From JBEKHT01 sp049511715 (GTDB lineage: Bacteria > Chloroflexota > Anaerolineae > Anaerolineales > RBG-16-64-43): a DNA stretch of 54,714 bases. Location of the stretch: contig JBEKXU010000020.1 of assembly GCA_049511715.1 (NCBI GenBank), forward strand, positions 1-54,714. Direction: 5' to 3'. The translations under genes and the position numbers were made by a program. The notes beneath the pieces were generated by a model, which saw only the letters and a program-made list of their open reading frames with translations, ran no database searches and was not told the DNA's origin. Shown piece by piece: positions 9,116 through 18,669 of the stretch (positions are counted from its first letter, which is position 1; each line of letters opens with the position of its first letter).

Positions 9116-9805
9116 TCACACCAAGTAGGCCCGAAGCCAGGAAAGAGTTCGGGTCCAGGCATCTTCGGCGGCACTGCGGTTATAGGCCTCCGGACGAGCG
9201 TCGTTGAAGAAGGCATGAGCGGCTCCCGGATAGATGTGTATCTCATGGGGGACACGGGCCTTCTGCAGGGCGGCTTCAAAATCCCGCACGGCCGTTGTCG
9301 GGATTCCGTGATCTTTCTCCGCATAGAGACCAAGCACGGGCGAGGCGATTCGGGCTGTGTCCTCCTCGGATAGGGGCCGACCATAGAAGGCCACGGTCGC
9401 TCCAACCAGGGGCGAGCGGGCCGCCGTGGAGAGGGCGAGGCCCCCGCCCATGCACCAGCCTACCACCCCGATCTTCTTCGGCCGAACGCGCGGCATCCCA
9501 TTCAAGAATTGCGCAGCCGCGTCAATTTCTGCTACGGCGCGATCTCGATCCAGGCTCATTGCGAGCTTGCGCGCCTCATCCGGTTCCTCGGAGGACTTCC
9601 CATAGTACAGATCCGGAGCGAGGACAATAAATCCCTCGCGCCCCAGGCGCTCGGCAACATCCTTGATGTGGGGCACGAGGCCCCACCATTCCTGGATGAT
9701 CACCAGGCCCGGATGGTCCCTCTCATCGACCGGCTCGGCAAGGTAGCCATGCGTGGTGTGGGAATCGCTCTTGAAATCAATCACTCTTGCTCGTATGTCT
9801 GCCAT
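9116..9805 (-). CDS. Dienelactone hydrolase family protein
   Basis: This is a 229-aa alpha/beta hydrolase of the DLH family, starting at the ATG at 9805 behind a GGAGAGGGG ribosome binding site. The catalytic triad is visible: Cys in GWCMGGG, Asp in YAEKDHG and His in GAAHAFFN. The early segment LVIIQEWWGLVPHIKDVAERL is the typical DLH oxyanion and glutamate region. Classical members hydrolyse dienelactone in chloroaromatic breakdown, but most genomic members act on other small esters, so the substrate is unknown. No aromatic degradation genes lie nearby. Confidence 0.93.
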   Translation of the reverse strand: MADIRARVIDFKSDSHTTHGYLAEPVDERDHPGLVIIQEWWGLVPHIKDVAERLGREGFIVLAPDLYYGKSSEEPDEARKLAMSLDRDRAVAEIDAAAQFLNGMPRVRPKKIGVVGWCMGGGLALSTAARSPLVGATVAFYGRPLSEEDTARIASPVLGLYAEKDHGIPTTAVRDFEAALQKARVPHEIHIYPGAAHAFFNDARPEAYNRSAAEDAWTRTLSWLRAYLV

Positions 9806-10044
9806 GCTAGCCCCTCTCCCTGGTGATTCCGTTTTCTTGGCCTGCACGGGTTCGACCGCCGAGAGACTACGTTCCGGCCTCTCCCGCTCCACGGCGAAGT
9901 ATATCCACGCAATGGTCTGATTCTAGTCCAGCCCGCCTGACGGCCCAGGGCCAGCCCGAGTTTCTTCTAGAAAACTCACTGGATTCTCGTGAAGCCGACC
10001 GCTGGGCTCCGGCGACGGCCCCTGATTCGTTCCCTTTTTGCAAG

Positions 10045-10073
10045 TTGCCCTGATCCCTGCGAAAATGTAGAAT
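10045..10073 (+). promoter_or_regulatory. Sigma70-like promoter upstream of the small membrane protein gene
   Basis: TTGCCC (10045-10050), a 17-nt spacer and TAGAAT (10068-10073) with a TG just before it. Transcription would start near 10080, giving a leader of about 90 nt before the gene at 10170. The rest of 9806-10169 shows no gene. Confidence 0.6.
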
Positions 10074-10169
10074 CGGGGCGTCTTGGATAGCAAGGCTTCC
10101 GCAAGGTTTTTGCGTACACCTCGATCCGGCCTGAACTCCTGAGAATTTGCTTCGTGCGGAGGCTTTCGG

Positions 10170-10544
10170 ATGCAACCCGTCACGCGCCGAGGATCCACAG
10201 TTGTGTCGTTTGGCGTGGGCTGCTTGGCGGCCTTGATCGCCCTCGGCCTGCTCCTCGGTTTGGCTTGGCTTCTGCCCCTCAGCCGAAGTAGCATCTACAA
10301 GCTGGTTACTCTGGTCATCGTGACTTTGCTTTCCTACGTCGCCGGCGGCTACGTCAGCGGACGCCTGGCAGGAAACGACCGCGTACGCTATGGGCTGGCG
10401 CTTGGGCTGGTTCTTGGGATCGTTGACTTCGTCTACGTACTGGGACCCAGCCTGATTCTCATTTTGGCCATCCCCTGCTCGGGATTGGCAGGCGCGCTGG
10501 GCGGCTGGCTTGCGGAGCGCTGGCCCAGAGAGGTCCGAGCCTAG
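10170..10544 (+). CDS. Small membrane protein with four predicted helices
   Basis: This is a 124-aa protein starting at an ATG with GGAGG about 9 nt upstream. It is almost entirely hydrophobic. Helices fall at about residues 14-35, 42-62, 72-92 and 95-113, separated by short Gly/Arg loops such as GGYVSGRLAGNDR. It resembles the TIGR04086-type family of four-helix membrane proteins of unknown function, but this is pattern similarity only. The upstream promoter and isolated position suggest a single-gene transcript. Confidence 0.75.
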   Translation: MQPVTRRGSTVVSFGVGCLAALIALGLLLGLAWLLPLSRSSIYKLVTLVIVTLLSYVAGGYVSGRLAGNDRVRYGLALGLVLGIVDFVYVLGPSLILILAIPCSGLAGALGGWLAERWPREVRA

Positions 10545-11080
10545 CTCGCACACAAGTGGCGAGGAGTCCAACGACCGGACAGGGTGACCCTGGGCGTGCG
10601 GTACGCACCTATCTTGCCGGTACGCCGAGTATCAGTCTGGACTCACGCAACCAATGACCGGAGAGACGCCGTGCAACGCTACCGTTGGAACTCAGCTCTC
10701 GGAAATCCCCAGCGGTTCGGCGGGCGGAACCTCCGCAATTCTGGGTACCCGGAATCATATCTCCGCCATCCTGCCCGTTTGTCTGCAACAGGGAGCAGGC
10801 CGATAGGAGTTGGGCTCGACCGGCTGTTGTCTCAGCCTCTGGCATCGTCAGGCGTCTCGTGGCATCTCCTCAGGCGACGCCGGGGCCGCCACTTGGAACG
10901 CCGGCGGCGGCCTTCGGGCGGACGGACGGCCTTGTTCCCGTGCCCGCAAGGGGGGAATCCCCCAGCAGGAGGGCGGTGCCCGCGGGAGCCAAGGGCAAGA
11001 CAAAGCAACCCCGGGTTTCGCAACGATAGACGTTTTCCCTTTGGGTGCGTGCATCCAAGCCCTGTCAGGAGGACCCCCGA
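10545..11080. other. Gene-free stretch
   Basis: No supported gene. The end contains the CAGGAGGA ribosome binding site of the next gene. Confidence 0.45.
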
Positions 11081-11914
11081 ATGAAGCACACAGAAGGTTC
11101 GTTCACGGGCAAGGGTGGAGTTGACCTCTACTACCAGAGCTGGGCCCCCGACGGCTCCGTAGGGGACGCCCTATGCCTGGTGCATGGGGTTGGCGAGCAT
11201 AGCGGCCGCTATGGGAACGTCGTCAAGCACTTTGTGCCACGTGGCTACGCGGTCTATGGATTCGACCTGCGCGGACACGGGCGCTCCCCGGGCCAGCGCG
11301 GCCACATCAATTCCTGGGCCGAGTACCGGGAAGATACGCACGCCTTCATGGAACTGGTTAAGATGCGAGAGCCCAAGGCGAGACTCTTCCAGTGGGGACA
11401 TAGTATGGGGTCACTGATCTCGATGGACTACGTACTGCATTATCCGGAGGGCCTGCGAGGAGTCGTGATCAGTGGTTCGGCACTCGAACCAGTAGGGGTG
11501 GCAAGCCCTGGGCTGGTGGCCGTGGCCAAGGTTCTTTCACGGGTCTGGCCGACCTTTAGCCTGACCTCGGGGCTGGAGGTCGGGGCCATTTCACGTGATC
11601 CGGCGGTGGTGAAGGCCTACCAAGAGGATCCACTGGTCCACGGAAAGACAACCCCTCGCTGGGGCACGGAGTCGCTGAACACCATCGCTTGGATCAAGGC
11701 GCACTTGCAGGAATGGCGCGTTCCCGTGATCATATTGCACGGCGGTGGAGATCGAATCGTGTCCTCCCACGGTAGCCAGTTCTTCTTCGATGCCCTGCCC
11801 ATCGCGGACAAAGAGCTGCATATTTATGAAGGCAGCTACCACGAGCCGCACAATGATATTCAGCGCGAGAAGGTATTTGCCGATGTGGAAACCTGGCTGA
11901 AGAAACACGCCTAG
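11081..11914 (+). CDS. Alpha/beta hydrolase, monoacylglycerol lipase-like
   Basis: This is a 277-aa serine hydrolase (Hydrolase_4/COG2267 type). The ATG at 11081 has AGGAGGA 8-14 nt upstream. The protein has the oxyanion segment LVHGVGEHSGRYG, FDLRGHGRSPGQRGH typical of monoacylglycerol lipases, the nucleophile elbow GHSMGS, Asp in GGGDRIVSS and His in SYHEPHND near the C-terminus. Such enzymes release fatty acid from monoacylglycerols or lysophospholipids. The exact substrate is not visible. There is no signal peptide, so it should act in the cytoplasm. Confidence 0.93.
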   Translation: MKHTEGSFTGKGGVDLYYQSWAPDGSVGDALCLVHGVGEHSGRYGNVVKHFVPRGYAVYGFDLRGHGRSPGQRGHINSWAEYREDTHAFMELVKMREPKARLFQWGHSMGSLISMDYVLHYPEGLRGVVISGSALEPVGVASPGLVAVAKVLSRVWPTFSLTSGLEVGAISRDPAVVKAYQEDPLVHGKTTPRWGTESLNTIAWIKAHLQEWRVPVIILHGGGDRIVSSHGSQFFFDALPIADKELHIYEGSYHEPHNDIQREKVFADVETWLKKHA

Positions 11915-13055
11915 AGCAGAGTCCTCAAAAGGCCTGGGAACAAACTGAGTTATCCTGGACCCCGTCCGCCGCGCACTCCGCGATGGGCGAGGTCCTCTGA
12001 TTTCGCCGGCAGGGAAATGGCAGGACCGGCTCTGGCCGACGCTTCCCGCTCTTCCCACGCGATGGGTCTTGGCCTTCCTCGCCGAATTGTGGGAGAAGAA
12101 GATCAAGCGCTCTAGAGGAGGAGAGCGCGGCGGGTCCACAGTTTCTTGCTTCGAGGACAGACACACTATCGCAAGTCGCCCGCCGGATCCTCCAAGAGGA
12201 TCTGCCCGAGTGGAGGTTCCCGCCTAACTATCTCCCTGGGACAAATTGCCAGAATTCAAACGACGCTCTTTCACCCCGACGCAACTTTCCAGGACACGAG
12301 TCCTGGGACCTCTGAGTTTCGGGAGATGACAACGGTGTTGCAAGGGAAAGTGCTCCCGGGATTGCGCACAATGGAGGTCAAGCCGCCTTGATGCGGGGTC
12401 GTCAGGGGCCCGGAGCTCGAGATCACTATCGGAACGAGAAGACGTGTTCTTGTCTGCTTCCATGGCAGAGAACCGCTCTGCTTTGAGATTTGGGCGCCGC
12501 ACCTGCAATACCGCCCCGGGGTTGGCTTCTGAGAAACGCTCATAGGATGTCAGGACCTTGCAAGGCGCAGGCCAAAGGACCACGCAAGGAGGCAATTGTG
12601 CCCAAGCACTGCGCCTCAGGACAAACCGCAGGCTCTTGTCCTGGCCTGAACACAAAGCCATGCAGCCCTTGCCCTTCCGCCGATGGTGATTCGCGGCGGC
12701 TCCTACCGGGGGGCGCGATTGCCTCAGGCCATTCCTGTGGAGACGAGACAACGGTATCTTGCGCCTCGCCGTCCTACTCATCGTTGCCACCGAGATTTCG
12801 GTAGCATGGAACGCCGCAATAACCGGTCCGGACGTAAGGATTGGAATGCTTAATCACGTGAGGCGCGGTCAATGAAATCAGATCCTCGTAGGAGGAGAAG
12901 AGCCTTACCGGATTCGCGTTTCGTGGATCCGAGCTGGCTCCCTCCGGCCTGGGAAGCGGAACCGGCTATGGAGTGACCTTGCTCTCCGCCGATCGCCTTT
13001 CCCTCGGAGAGCTATGAAGGGGGCGGCCATCGTTGCCGCGTGGCATTCCGGCTTC
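11915..13055. other. Gene-free stretch of about 1.1 kb
   Basis: No frame on either strand shows a recognisable domain or a good start. I see no IS, CRISPR or rRNA sequence. The stretch ends in the promoter of the tRNA gene. Confidence 0.5.
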
Positions 13056-13084
13056 TTGACCCTCCGTGCTCCAAAAGATAGAAT
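13056..13084 (+). promoter_or_regulatory. Promoter of the tRNA-CAT gene
   Basis: TTGACC (13056-13061), a 17-nt spacer and TAGAAT (13079-13084). The predicted transcription start is near 13091, 9 nt before the mature tRNA end. Confidence 0.8.
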
Positions 13085-13099
13085 ACGCCTGTCTCCCGA

Positions 13100-13171
13100 G
13101 GCGAGGTAGCTCAATGGCAGAGCAGGGGATTCATAAGCCCTTGGTTGTGGGTTCAAGCCCCACCCTCGCCA
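13100..13171 (+). tRNA. tRNA with anticodon CAT (tRNA-Met, or Ile2)
   Basis: The acceptor stem is GGCGAGG/CCTCGCC, the D arm GCTC/GAGC, the anticodon loop TTCATAA with CAT at 13132-13134, and the T arm GTGGG-TTCAAGC-CCCAC. The discriminator is A at 13171 and the CCA end is not encoded. A G1-C72 pair argues against initiator tRNA, which usually has a mismatch there. Elongator Met and lysidine-modified Ile2 cannot be separated by eye. The pair closing the anticodon loop is A·G, an oddity. A strong promoter lies just upstream. Confidence 0.9.
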
Positions 13172-14380
13172 CTTTGATTTGAGTTTCTTGCAGCGCAATG
13201 TTCCTGGGCCCCGAACAGGATTCGCATCCCGCCCTCGCCGGCTGGCCGACCGCATACCGCACCTGCCCTGCCACAGAGGCCGCCCGGATTGGGTGGCCTC
13301 TTCTACATGGGGCCACAGCAGCCTGGCCCGCAAGGAGCAGGGGCTTCAGCACCCAGTGACCGGAGAGCTCACCTTCCGTGGGATGTCCATGCGGACGGTG
13401 CGATTTGGACTGCGCGATCGAGACCGATCAAGAGACATCCCCATCGCGTTGATCCGACCTAGGCCCGCACGCAACAGAATGAGACGCGTCGGTTTGCCCC
13501 TCCCCTGCCGCCAGCACCGCGTCGCCCAGGCCCTTCTGGCCGCATAAGTCGATCTCCTCGTGCGGAAGCGCCGAACAGCTCGGTAGGCTTCGACCCTTCG
13601 CCGCGACGCTCTTGAGATCCGTGTCCAGCCTTCCCTGAGAGGAACATGTAGGAAAAGGGACTATCCGGCTGGGTCATGATCAGCCATGCGGACGCGGACT
13701 GGGCGATCTCACAGGTTATGACCGTTCTGCGCAGTGGACGCGAGGTGAGGCAAAGCTCAACGCGATGGCAACGCGGCAGCCAATGCAGTGTGATATTCGC
13801 TGAGGAGGGCAGACTAATCAACCTGGTGGAGGGCTCGATTCGCCTACCGCAACCAGGGGGCAGTGTGGCCGCCGTGGGGCGAATCGGCGATGCGAAGTGG
13901 AGCCCTTGCGCAAGAAGACTGGAGAGCAGCTGGCGGGCCCTTCTCAGGAAGGATTCCTGCCCTGGGCGGCCTTGAGCTTTTCATGTTCAGCGTATGTCAG
14001 ATAACCCCTTGCCAAGACATGAAGATCGGGCAGGCCCTCAGCATTGTGAGCCCTTGCCGACTCCGCCCGCGTGATCTGCTACAGCACAGGCCGCAGTGCC
14101 CGTCAGTCTCTGGGGCATGCCTCGATGGACGAGAAGAGGGATTCGACATCGACGTTTGCAGAATAACAGATGAAGGAGGACCTCACGCGACGGGCACAGA
14201 GTCAGGAGGTCCGGCCAAGCGATTCCAACAAGGCGGATGAATGCCCTACACCGACCTTTCTTCCGCCCCCCGTCAGGAGACCACCATCCGATCTCCGGTC
14301 CCCTTCCATCCTTCTCCAGTGAAAACTGGCCCGGGTGATCGATCCCTGCGGTGCCGTGATGCCCCGGCCAATGGGGTCCC
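13172..14380. other. Gene-free stretch of about 1.2 kb downstream of the tRNA
   Basis: There is no integrase, no repeat of the tRNA 3' end and no recognisable gene, so no sign of a tRNA-integrated element. A minus-strand frame containing RVGLEPTTKGL is simply the antisense of the tRNA. Confidence 0.5.
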
Positions 14381-15133
14381 TCATCTCCCGGAGCTCTCCG
14401 CCTTTTTCGATTCCACAGGACGCCGCCTCCCCAAACGCTCGGCCTCCCGCCGGTGCGTTCCGTCACAGAGCGGCCGCTTGGAGGAATGGCCGCAATTGCA
14501 CAGCGTCACGCGGTTGCGTGTTTCAAACGGTTGAGCATCGGATCGCTCAACCCGAATTCCCCCCGTCACCCAAAGCGGACCAGCGATGGGCCCGGCGGCG
14601 GTGATCTCGGTGGTGTCGGAGATCTCAGCGGGCAGATCGGGCTCAATAGTCGCCCGGTTCTCCCCGACCGCGTAGGTCAGCGAACCTGATGGACATCGTT
14701 CGACCATGGACATGGCCAGCAGGCGGGCCCGCGTGTCATCGCTGTTCGCCAGGGATTTCTCCAGAGTCGTCAGGCGCATTCTGCAAAAGCCCGAATCCAT
14801 GCAGAGGGTCGTATCCTTCTTCACCACCAACCTTGGGCCGTCCTGCAGAGATACCTGTCGGTCTGCCGTCCCTCGCGCATCCGCGGTCTCGGTTCCTTCA
14901 AAGTCGACCTGGGCATGGGTTCCATCACAGAATGGCTTGTGCCCGGACCGTCCGCAACGGCAAAGGCAGTACTCGTCCCCGGGCGTTTCGATCGGGCCTT
15001 CCTTCCTCCAAGTCAAGGGTTCACCATACTCGGAAACGATCTGGGTCTTGCGGACCAATGGCACCCCGCCCTGCACCAGGTAGGGTCCGTTCTTGACAAT
15101 CACGATGCGCATTTCATCAGGCGCTTTTACCAT
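14381..15133 (-). CDS. CDGSH iron-sulfur domain protein with two CDGSH motifs
   Basis: This is a 250-aa protein with two CDGSH [2Fe-2S]-binding motifs. The first is CRCGRSGHKPFCDGTH at residues 58-73; the second is CNCGHSSKRPLCDGTH near residues 215-230. Each has the C-x-C-x2-S-x3-P-x-C-D-G-T-H ligand set (three Cys and one His). The middle part has scattered cysteines (LCMDSGFCRMRL and MVERCPSGSLTY) that resemble the divergent ferredoxin-like Fer4_19 domain often found between CDGSH units. Such proteins are thought to handle redox or Fe-S transfer; partners are unknown. The start is 15133, with ATG codon 8 as an alternative. It is isolated from other redox genes. Confidence 0.9.
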   Translation of the reverse strand: MVKAPDEMRIVIVKNGPYLVQGGVPLVRKTQIVSEYGEPLTWRKEGPIETPGDEYCLCRCGRSGHKPFCDGTHAQVDFEGTETADARGTADRQVSLQDGPRLVVKKDTTLCMDSGFCRMRLTTLEKSLANSDDTRARLLAMSMVERCPSGSLTYAVGENRATIEPDLPAEISDTTEITAAGPIAGPLWVTGGIRVERSDAQPFETRNRVTLCNCGHSSKRPLCDGTHRREAERLGRRRPVESKKAESSGR

Positions 15134-15685
15134 TCGCTGTACCTCGAGTTTCCCTTCAGGTTGTTGCGGCTGGAGCTAAACGTTAGGCAGAGTGGTTCCC
15201 GCCCCTCCCTGCCCGATACGGTCCCGTCGGCCGCTCGCCGCGCCTCGGGAAAAATCGAGAGGGGTGCGCCGGAACCTCGATGGCCTGGTTCCGCGGCTGG
15301 AGCGCTTCCAGGCCTGGTCATCGCTTTGCCTCCCGTTTTCAAGGAATACCGCATTCAGGTCACCCGATTGTACTCGGGAGGGGCTGACCCCGGACCGAAG
15401 AAAGCCGCCCGGCCCGGAACCTGACTATCTCCCTCCGCTGCCGACTCGCGAAGGTTTCCTGGAAAGACCGTTTTGAGGGAGGAAATCCCTTCGTCCGGAT
15501 TGATTGCCTTGGACTTGCATGAGCAGCCGCAGTCCTGACCAGCTCGGGGGCGCAGGGACAGGACCAGGAGTTCCTCAGCTGCCTCCAGCTTTCCCTCGGA
15601 GTTTTGTCAGGGAGCCGGATCTGCGGGCAAGCCAAAGCACCGGGGAGAAACTCTTCTTGAAGTGGATCACCTGTACCCGCCTCAC
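15134..15685. other. Gene-free stretch
   Basis: I see no gene or structured element here. Confidence 0.45.
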
Positions 15686-16471
15686 TCACGGGTACTTACC
15701 CAGGAATGCCCCCAAAGCAGCGTTGAACTTTATTGGCTGGTCGAGCGGCGTGGCGTGATGAGCGTCCGCGATGATCACAAGCTCCGCCTTGGGCATCAAC
15801 TTGACATAGGCTTCCTTCGCGGCAACCGGAGAATAGTCCTGATCTGCGGAGATGATCAGCGCTGGGCATCGAATCGACCCAAGCCGGCTCGTGACATTCC
15901 AGTCCTGCATGGCCAGCAGGGTCTCGATGTACGCCTGGGGATCGTTCTCGGCCCAACGTTCGACAAAGGTTTTTCGCAGGGCCTCCTGTTCCGGCTTGGG
16001 AAACAGTTGCCCGCCGAGCGCCTCGCCCATTGCACGCATGCCCCTTTGTTTCACAATCCCGATGCGGGTCTCAATTTCCTTCTTGGCATCGGCGGTGGGG
16101 CCCACCATGGCTGGGCCGCTGTTGACTACCACCAGGGTCTTGACCAGTTCAGGAGAGTCAAGCGCAAGTTGAAGCACAATGCCGCCCCCCAGCGAAAGGC
16201 CCACCACGGATGCCGATTTGAGGCCAAGGGCTTTTATGAGGGCAGAGGTGTCCGCGGAAAACATGGACATGCTGTAGGGACCTCGCGGCTTGTCCGACTG
16301 CCCCTGGCCACGCAGGTCAAAGGTGATGACTCGATGGGAACGCGAAAACTCCGGAACTTGAAATTCCCAGTCCCTTGTGCTCGAGCCCAGCCCGTTGATG
16401 AAAAGCAGGGCTTGGCCCGCGCCCTTCTCCTCGTAGTACAGCTGGACGCCATTGGCAAGAATGCGGGGCAT
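15686..16471 (-). CDS. Alpha/beta hydrolase (PcaD/3-oxoadipate enol-lactonase-like fold)
   Basis: This is a 261-aa serine hydrolase. The start at 16471 has AAGGAGGG about 8 nt upstream. It begins with the family hallmark MPRILANGVQLYYEEKG. The oxyanion region is LLFINGLGSSTRDW, followed by FDLRGQGQSDKP, the nucleophile elbow GLSLGGG, Asp in ISADQDYSP and His in ADAHHATPLDQP. The family includes 3-oxoadipate enol-lactonases and many uncharacterised esterases. With no beta-ketoadipate genes nearby, the specific reaction is open. Confidence 0.92.
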   Translation of the reverse strand: MPRILANGVQLYYEEKGAGQALLFINGLGSSTRDWEFQVPEFSRSHRVITFDLRGQGQSDKPRGPYSMSMFSADTSALIKALGLKSASVVGLSLGGGIVLQLALDSPELVKTLVVVNSGPAMVGPTADAKKEIETRIGIVKQRGMRAMGEALGGQLFPKPEQEALRKTFVERWAENDPQAYIETLLAMQDWNVTSRLGSIRCPALIISADQDYSPVAAKEAYVKLMPKAELVIIADAHHATPLDQPIKFNAALGAFLGKYP

Positions 16472-17485
16472 GCTCTTACCCTCCTTGGGATGTATCCTGG
16501 TCGCAGTCGGCTCAACACGCCCAACTGCTGGATCCTCGGCCCGCTAGCGCACGGTCTATCAGGCGCCTTCGCCAACAAACCTCGGCGCTCCTGCTTCGAC
16601 CCCCTGCGGAGGCGAGGTCTGCTGACGATTTCACCCTCCCCTGAGGACACTGGTTCGGTCAGCTCTGTTGCCAGCCTGGACAGCCTTAGGGGCGGAATCT
16701 CTGGATCCTTTCGTTTCGGCGAAGCCTAATTGTATTGCCCAAGAAACCGAAGCGCAATCACCTTCGGAGCCTGGCTGGGATTAACAGCCATCACATCTCC
16801 GGGACCGGCTCAACGGGGCTTCGGATGTAGGGCCAGGCCTGGCCGAGAAGCGACATCGTCCTGGCTGTTGAAATGCCAGTGGGCCGACTGAGGTTGAACC
16901 CCGCGCATGGATCTCGAAGCCCCGGCTACCCCTTTGGGAACCATGCCACATGCGGCCTTGGAGAAGGACTGTTGCCAGTGATTAGCCGATAGGCCCGTCG
17001 AGGGAACCGTCAGGCAACAGGCCCCTTCGCTGAAGGCCTGGATAGGCCTGCCTGGGCTGAAATCGATACCCAGGCGGTGGGCCTCCTGAACGCATCCTCG
17101 GGCTGGGCTCACGGCCCCTGCCTGAGACCCCGGGTCCCCTCCGAGCCGTAAAGGCGGCGACAGCGAGCCTTCTCGGCCTCATCAAGCAAGTCCACTTGCG
17201 CCAGTGCGCTCAGGAAAACGACTCGACCATGCCGGATTTCCTGAAGACTGCCGCCCAAGGGATTGGCTGCTTGCAGGTCGCTCGGTAATGGCAGTCCGTC
17301 TCACCCCCATAGTACCGATCGGGCCTTGGAGGACCTGGAGGACACGCCAGGCGTGAACCGCGATCACATTCGCCGCCAAGGACCGAATATGGCGGACCTT
17401 TGTCATTCCCACCCCACGATGAGCCTGGAGGCCTTGCTGTTTCTCCCAGGTCGTTGGTGAAACGGGAAGGTATTCGGCGGTTCAC
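16472..17485. other. Gene-free stretch of about 1 kb
   Basis: No supported coding region, RNA gene or repeat is seen on either strand. Confidence 0.5.
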
Positions 17486-18376
17486 TCAGGTGCGGGATTG
17501 AATGAATAGACCGATTTCTTCGACTGCTTGCCTGGCTTCGGGCAAATAGGGGGCGAATACTTGCCACACGTGCCACATGCCCGGGTAGACATGAAGCGTT
17601 GCATCCACTCCGGCCTGAGCCGCTTTGGCAGCGAGCCTTTGGGAGTCCTCTAGCAGGATTTCGTCCCCCCCGGCCTGGATCAAAAGGGGGGGAAGACCGG
17701 CCAGGTCGCCATATATCGGGGAGATCAGCGGATCGTGAGGATCCCGCCCGGCCAGATAAGAATCATGGAAGAAACCCATTGAGGGAGGATCCAGGACAAC
17801 GTCCTTCTTCACATTCGGGGCTGAGGCGGACCGCTCTGCGGCAAGATCGGTGACGGCGCAAAGGCAGACACCGGCGGCAGGGAGAGGAAGGCCGGCGCCT
17901 TTGAGGGCAAGAAGCGTCGCGAGAGTCAGGTTGCCGCCCGCGGAATCTCCGATTAGCACGATTTTCCCGGGAGGCGTGCCTCGATCCATCAGGAAACGGT
18001 AGGCGCCCAGGCAGTCCTCCAGCGCCGCGGGGTATGGGTGCTCGGGAGCCAACCGATAGTCAACACCGATTGCCCGCGCTTTGGCAGCCTGCGCGAGCCG
18101 AGCGACGAAGGAATCATAGAACCCCATCCAGCCAAAGACCCAACCGCCACCGTGAAAGTACAAGAGGACTCGGTCGGTCTCCTCCTGTGGGGATGTGATC
18201 CACCAGGCCTCAACCCCGGCAGCCGGCTCAGGGGTAATCACCATTCCGCGCGGAGGTCGAATCAGCCCAGCTCCGAAAGAGGCCTCCTTTCGTCGCTCGG
18301 CCAGAGTCCGCTCAGAGACTTCGCCTCTAGGGGCAATGCGTAGGACGAATCGAAAGAAAGGAGCTTGGATGCTCAC
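17486..18376 (-). CDS. Acetyl-esterase/HSL-type alpha/beta hydrolase
   Basis: This is a 296-aa hydrolase of the hormone-sensitive lipase (alpha/beta hydrolase fold-3) group. It has the HGGGW oxyanion motif, DYRLAPEHPYPAALED, the GDSAGG nucleophile elbow, Asp in AGGDEILLEDS and His in PGMWHVWQ. These enzymes hydrolyse short-chain acyl esters in the cytoplasm. The GTG at 18376 lies 6 nt after an extended -10 box (TGCTATACT) with no ribosome binding site, predicting a leaderless mRNA. The hyp operon terminator is just upstream, so the gene is transcribed separately. Confidence 0.94.
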   Translation of the reverse strand: MSIQAPFFRFVLRIAPRGEVSERTLAERRKEASFGAGLIRPPRGMVITPEPAAGVEAWWITSPQEETDRVLLYFHGGGWVFGWMGFYDSFVARLAQAAKARAIGVDYRLAPEHPYPAALEDCLGAYRFLMDRGTPPGKIVLIGDSAGGNLTLATLLALKGAGLPLPAAGVCLCAVTDLAAERSASAPNVKKDVVLDPPSMGFFHDSYLAGRDPHDPLISPIYGDLAGLPPLLIQAGGDEILLEDSQRLAAKAAQAGVDATLHVYPGMWHVWQVFAPYLPEARQAVEEIGLFIQSRT

Positions 18377-18382
18377 GGGGCC

Positions 18383-18391
18383 AGTATAGCA
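18383..18391 (-). promoter_or_regulatory. Extended -10 promoter of the HSL-type esterase, predicted leaderless
   Basis: On the minus strand, TGC-TATACT is followed by 6 nt and the GTG start at 18376. No convincing -35 box is seen, as is normal for extended -10 promoters. Confidence 0.5.
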
Positions 18392-18597
18392 TTCTCCTCA
18401 GGTGCAGCATGGGCGCGGAAGGGAGTGCAGCCATGAGCCGGGAGGGATTCTTGCCCCGGCCGCAAGAGGGCGAGGACCCTCAGACGGTGCCACCGTCAGC
18501 GCAACGGGGATCCAAACCCGGCCTGATCTCAACGGTCCCGGACCGGGCGGAAGATTGCGATGCCTCCGGAGGATATTCTCGCCTCTCCCTCGCCCAG

Positions 18598-18633
18598 AAA
18601 AACCCGAGGGCCCGCTTCTGTACGAGCCCTCAG
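18598..18633 (-). terminator. Intrinsic terminator at the end of the hyp operon
   Basis: On the minus strand CTGAGGGC pairs with GCCCTCGG (8 bp including one G-T), followed by GTTTTT. It lies about 40 nt after the hypE stop codon. Confidence 0.85.
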
Positions 18634-18669
18634 CCTTCACTGCTTCCGCCGCGAGGGCATAGACCACGA

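Noticed and set aside
13131..13352. Minus-strand frame ending RVGLEPTTKGL
   Set aside because: This is the well-known false protein from the antisense of a tRNA gene.
15662..16729. 355-codon plus-strand frame
   Set aside because: It is antisense to an alpha/beta hydrolase with a full catalytic triad and good ribosome binding site.
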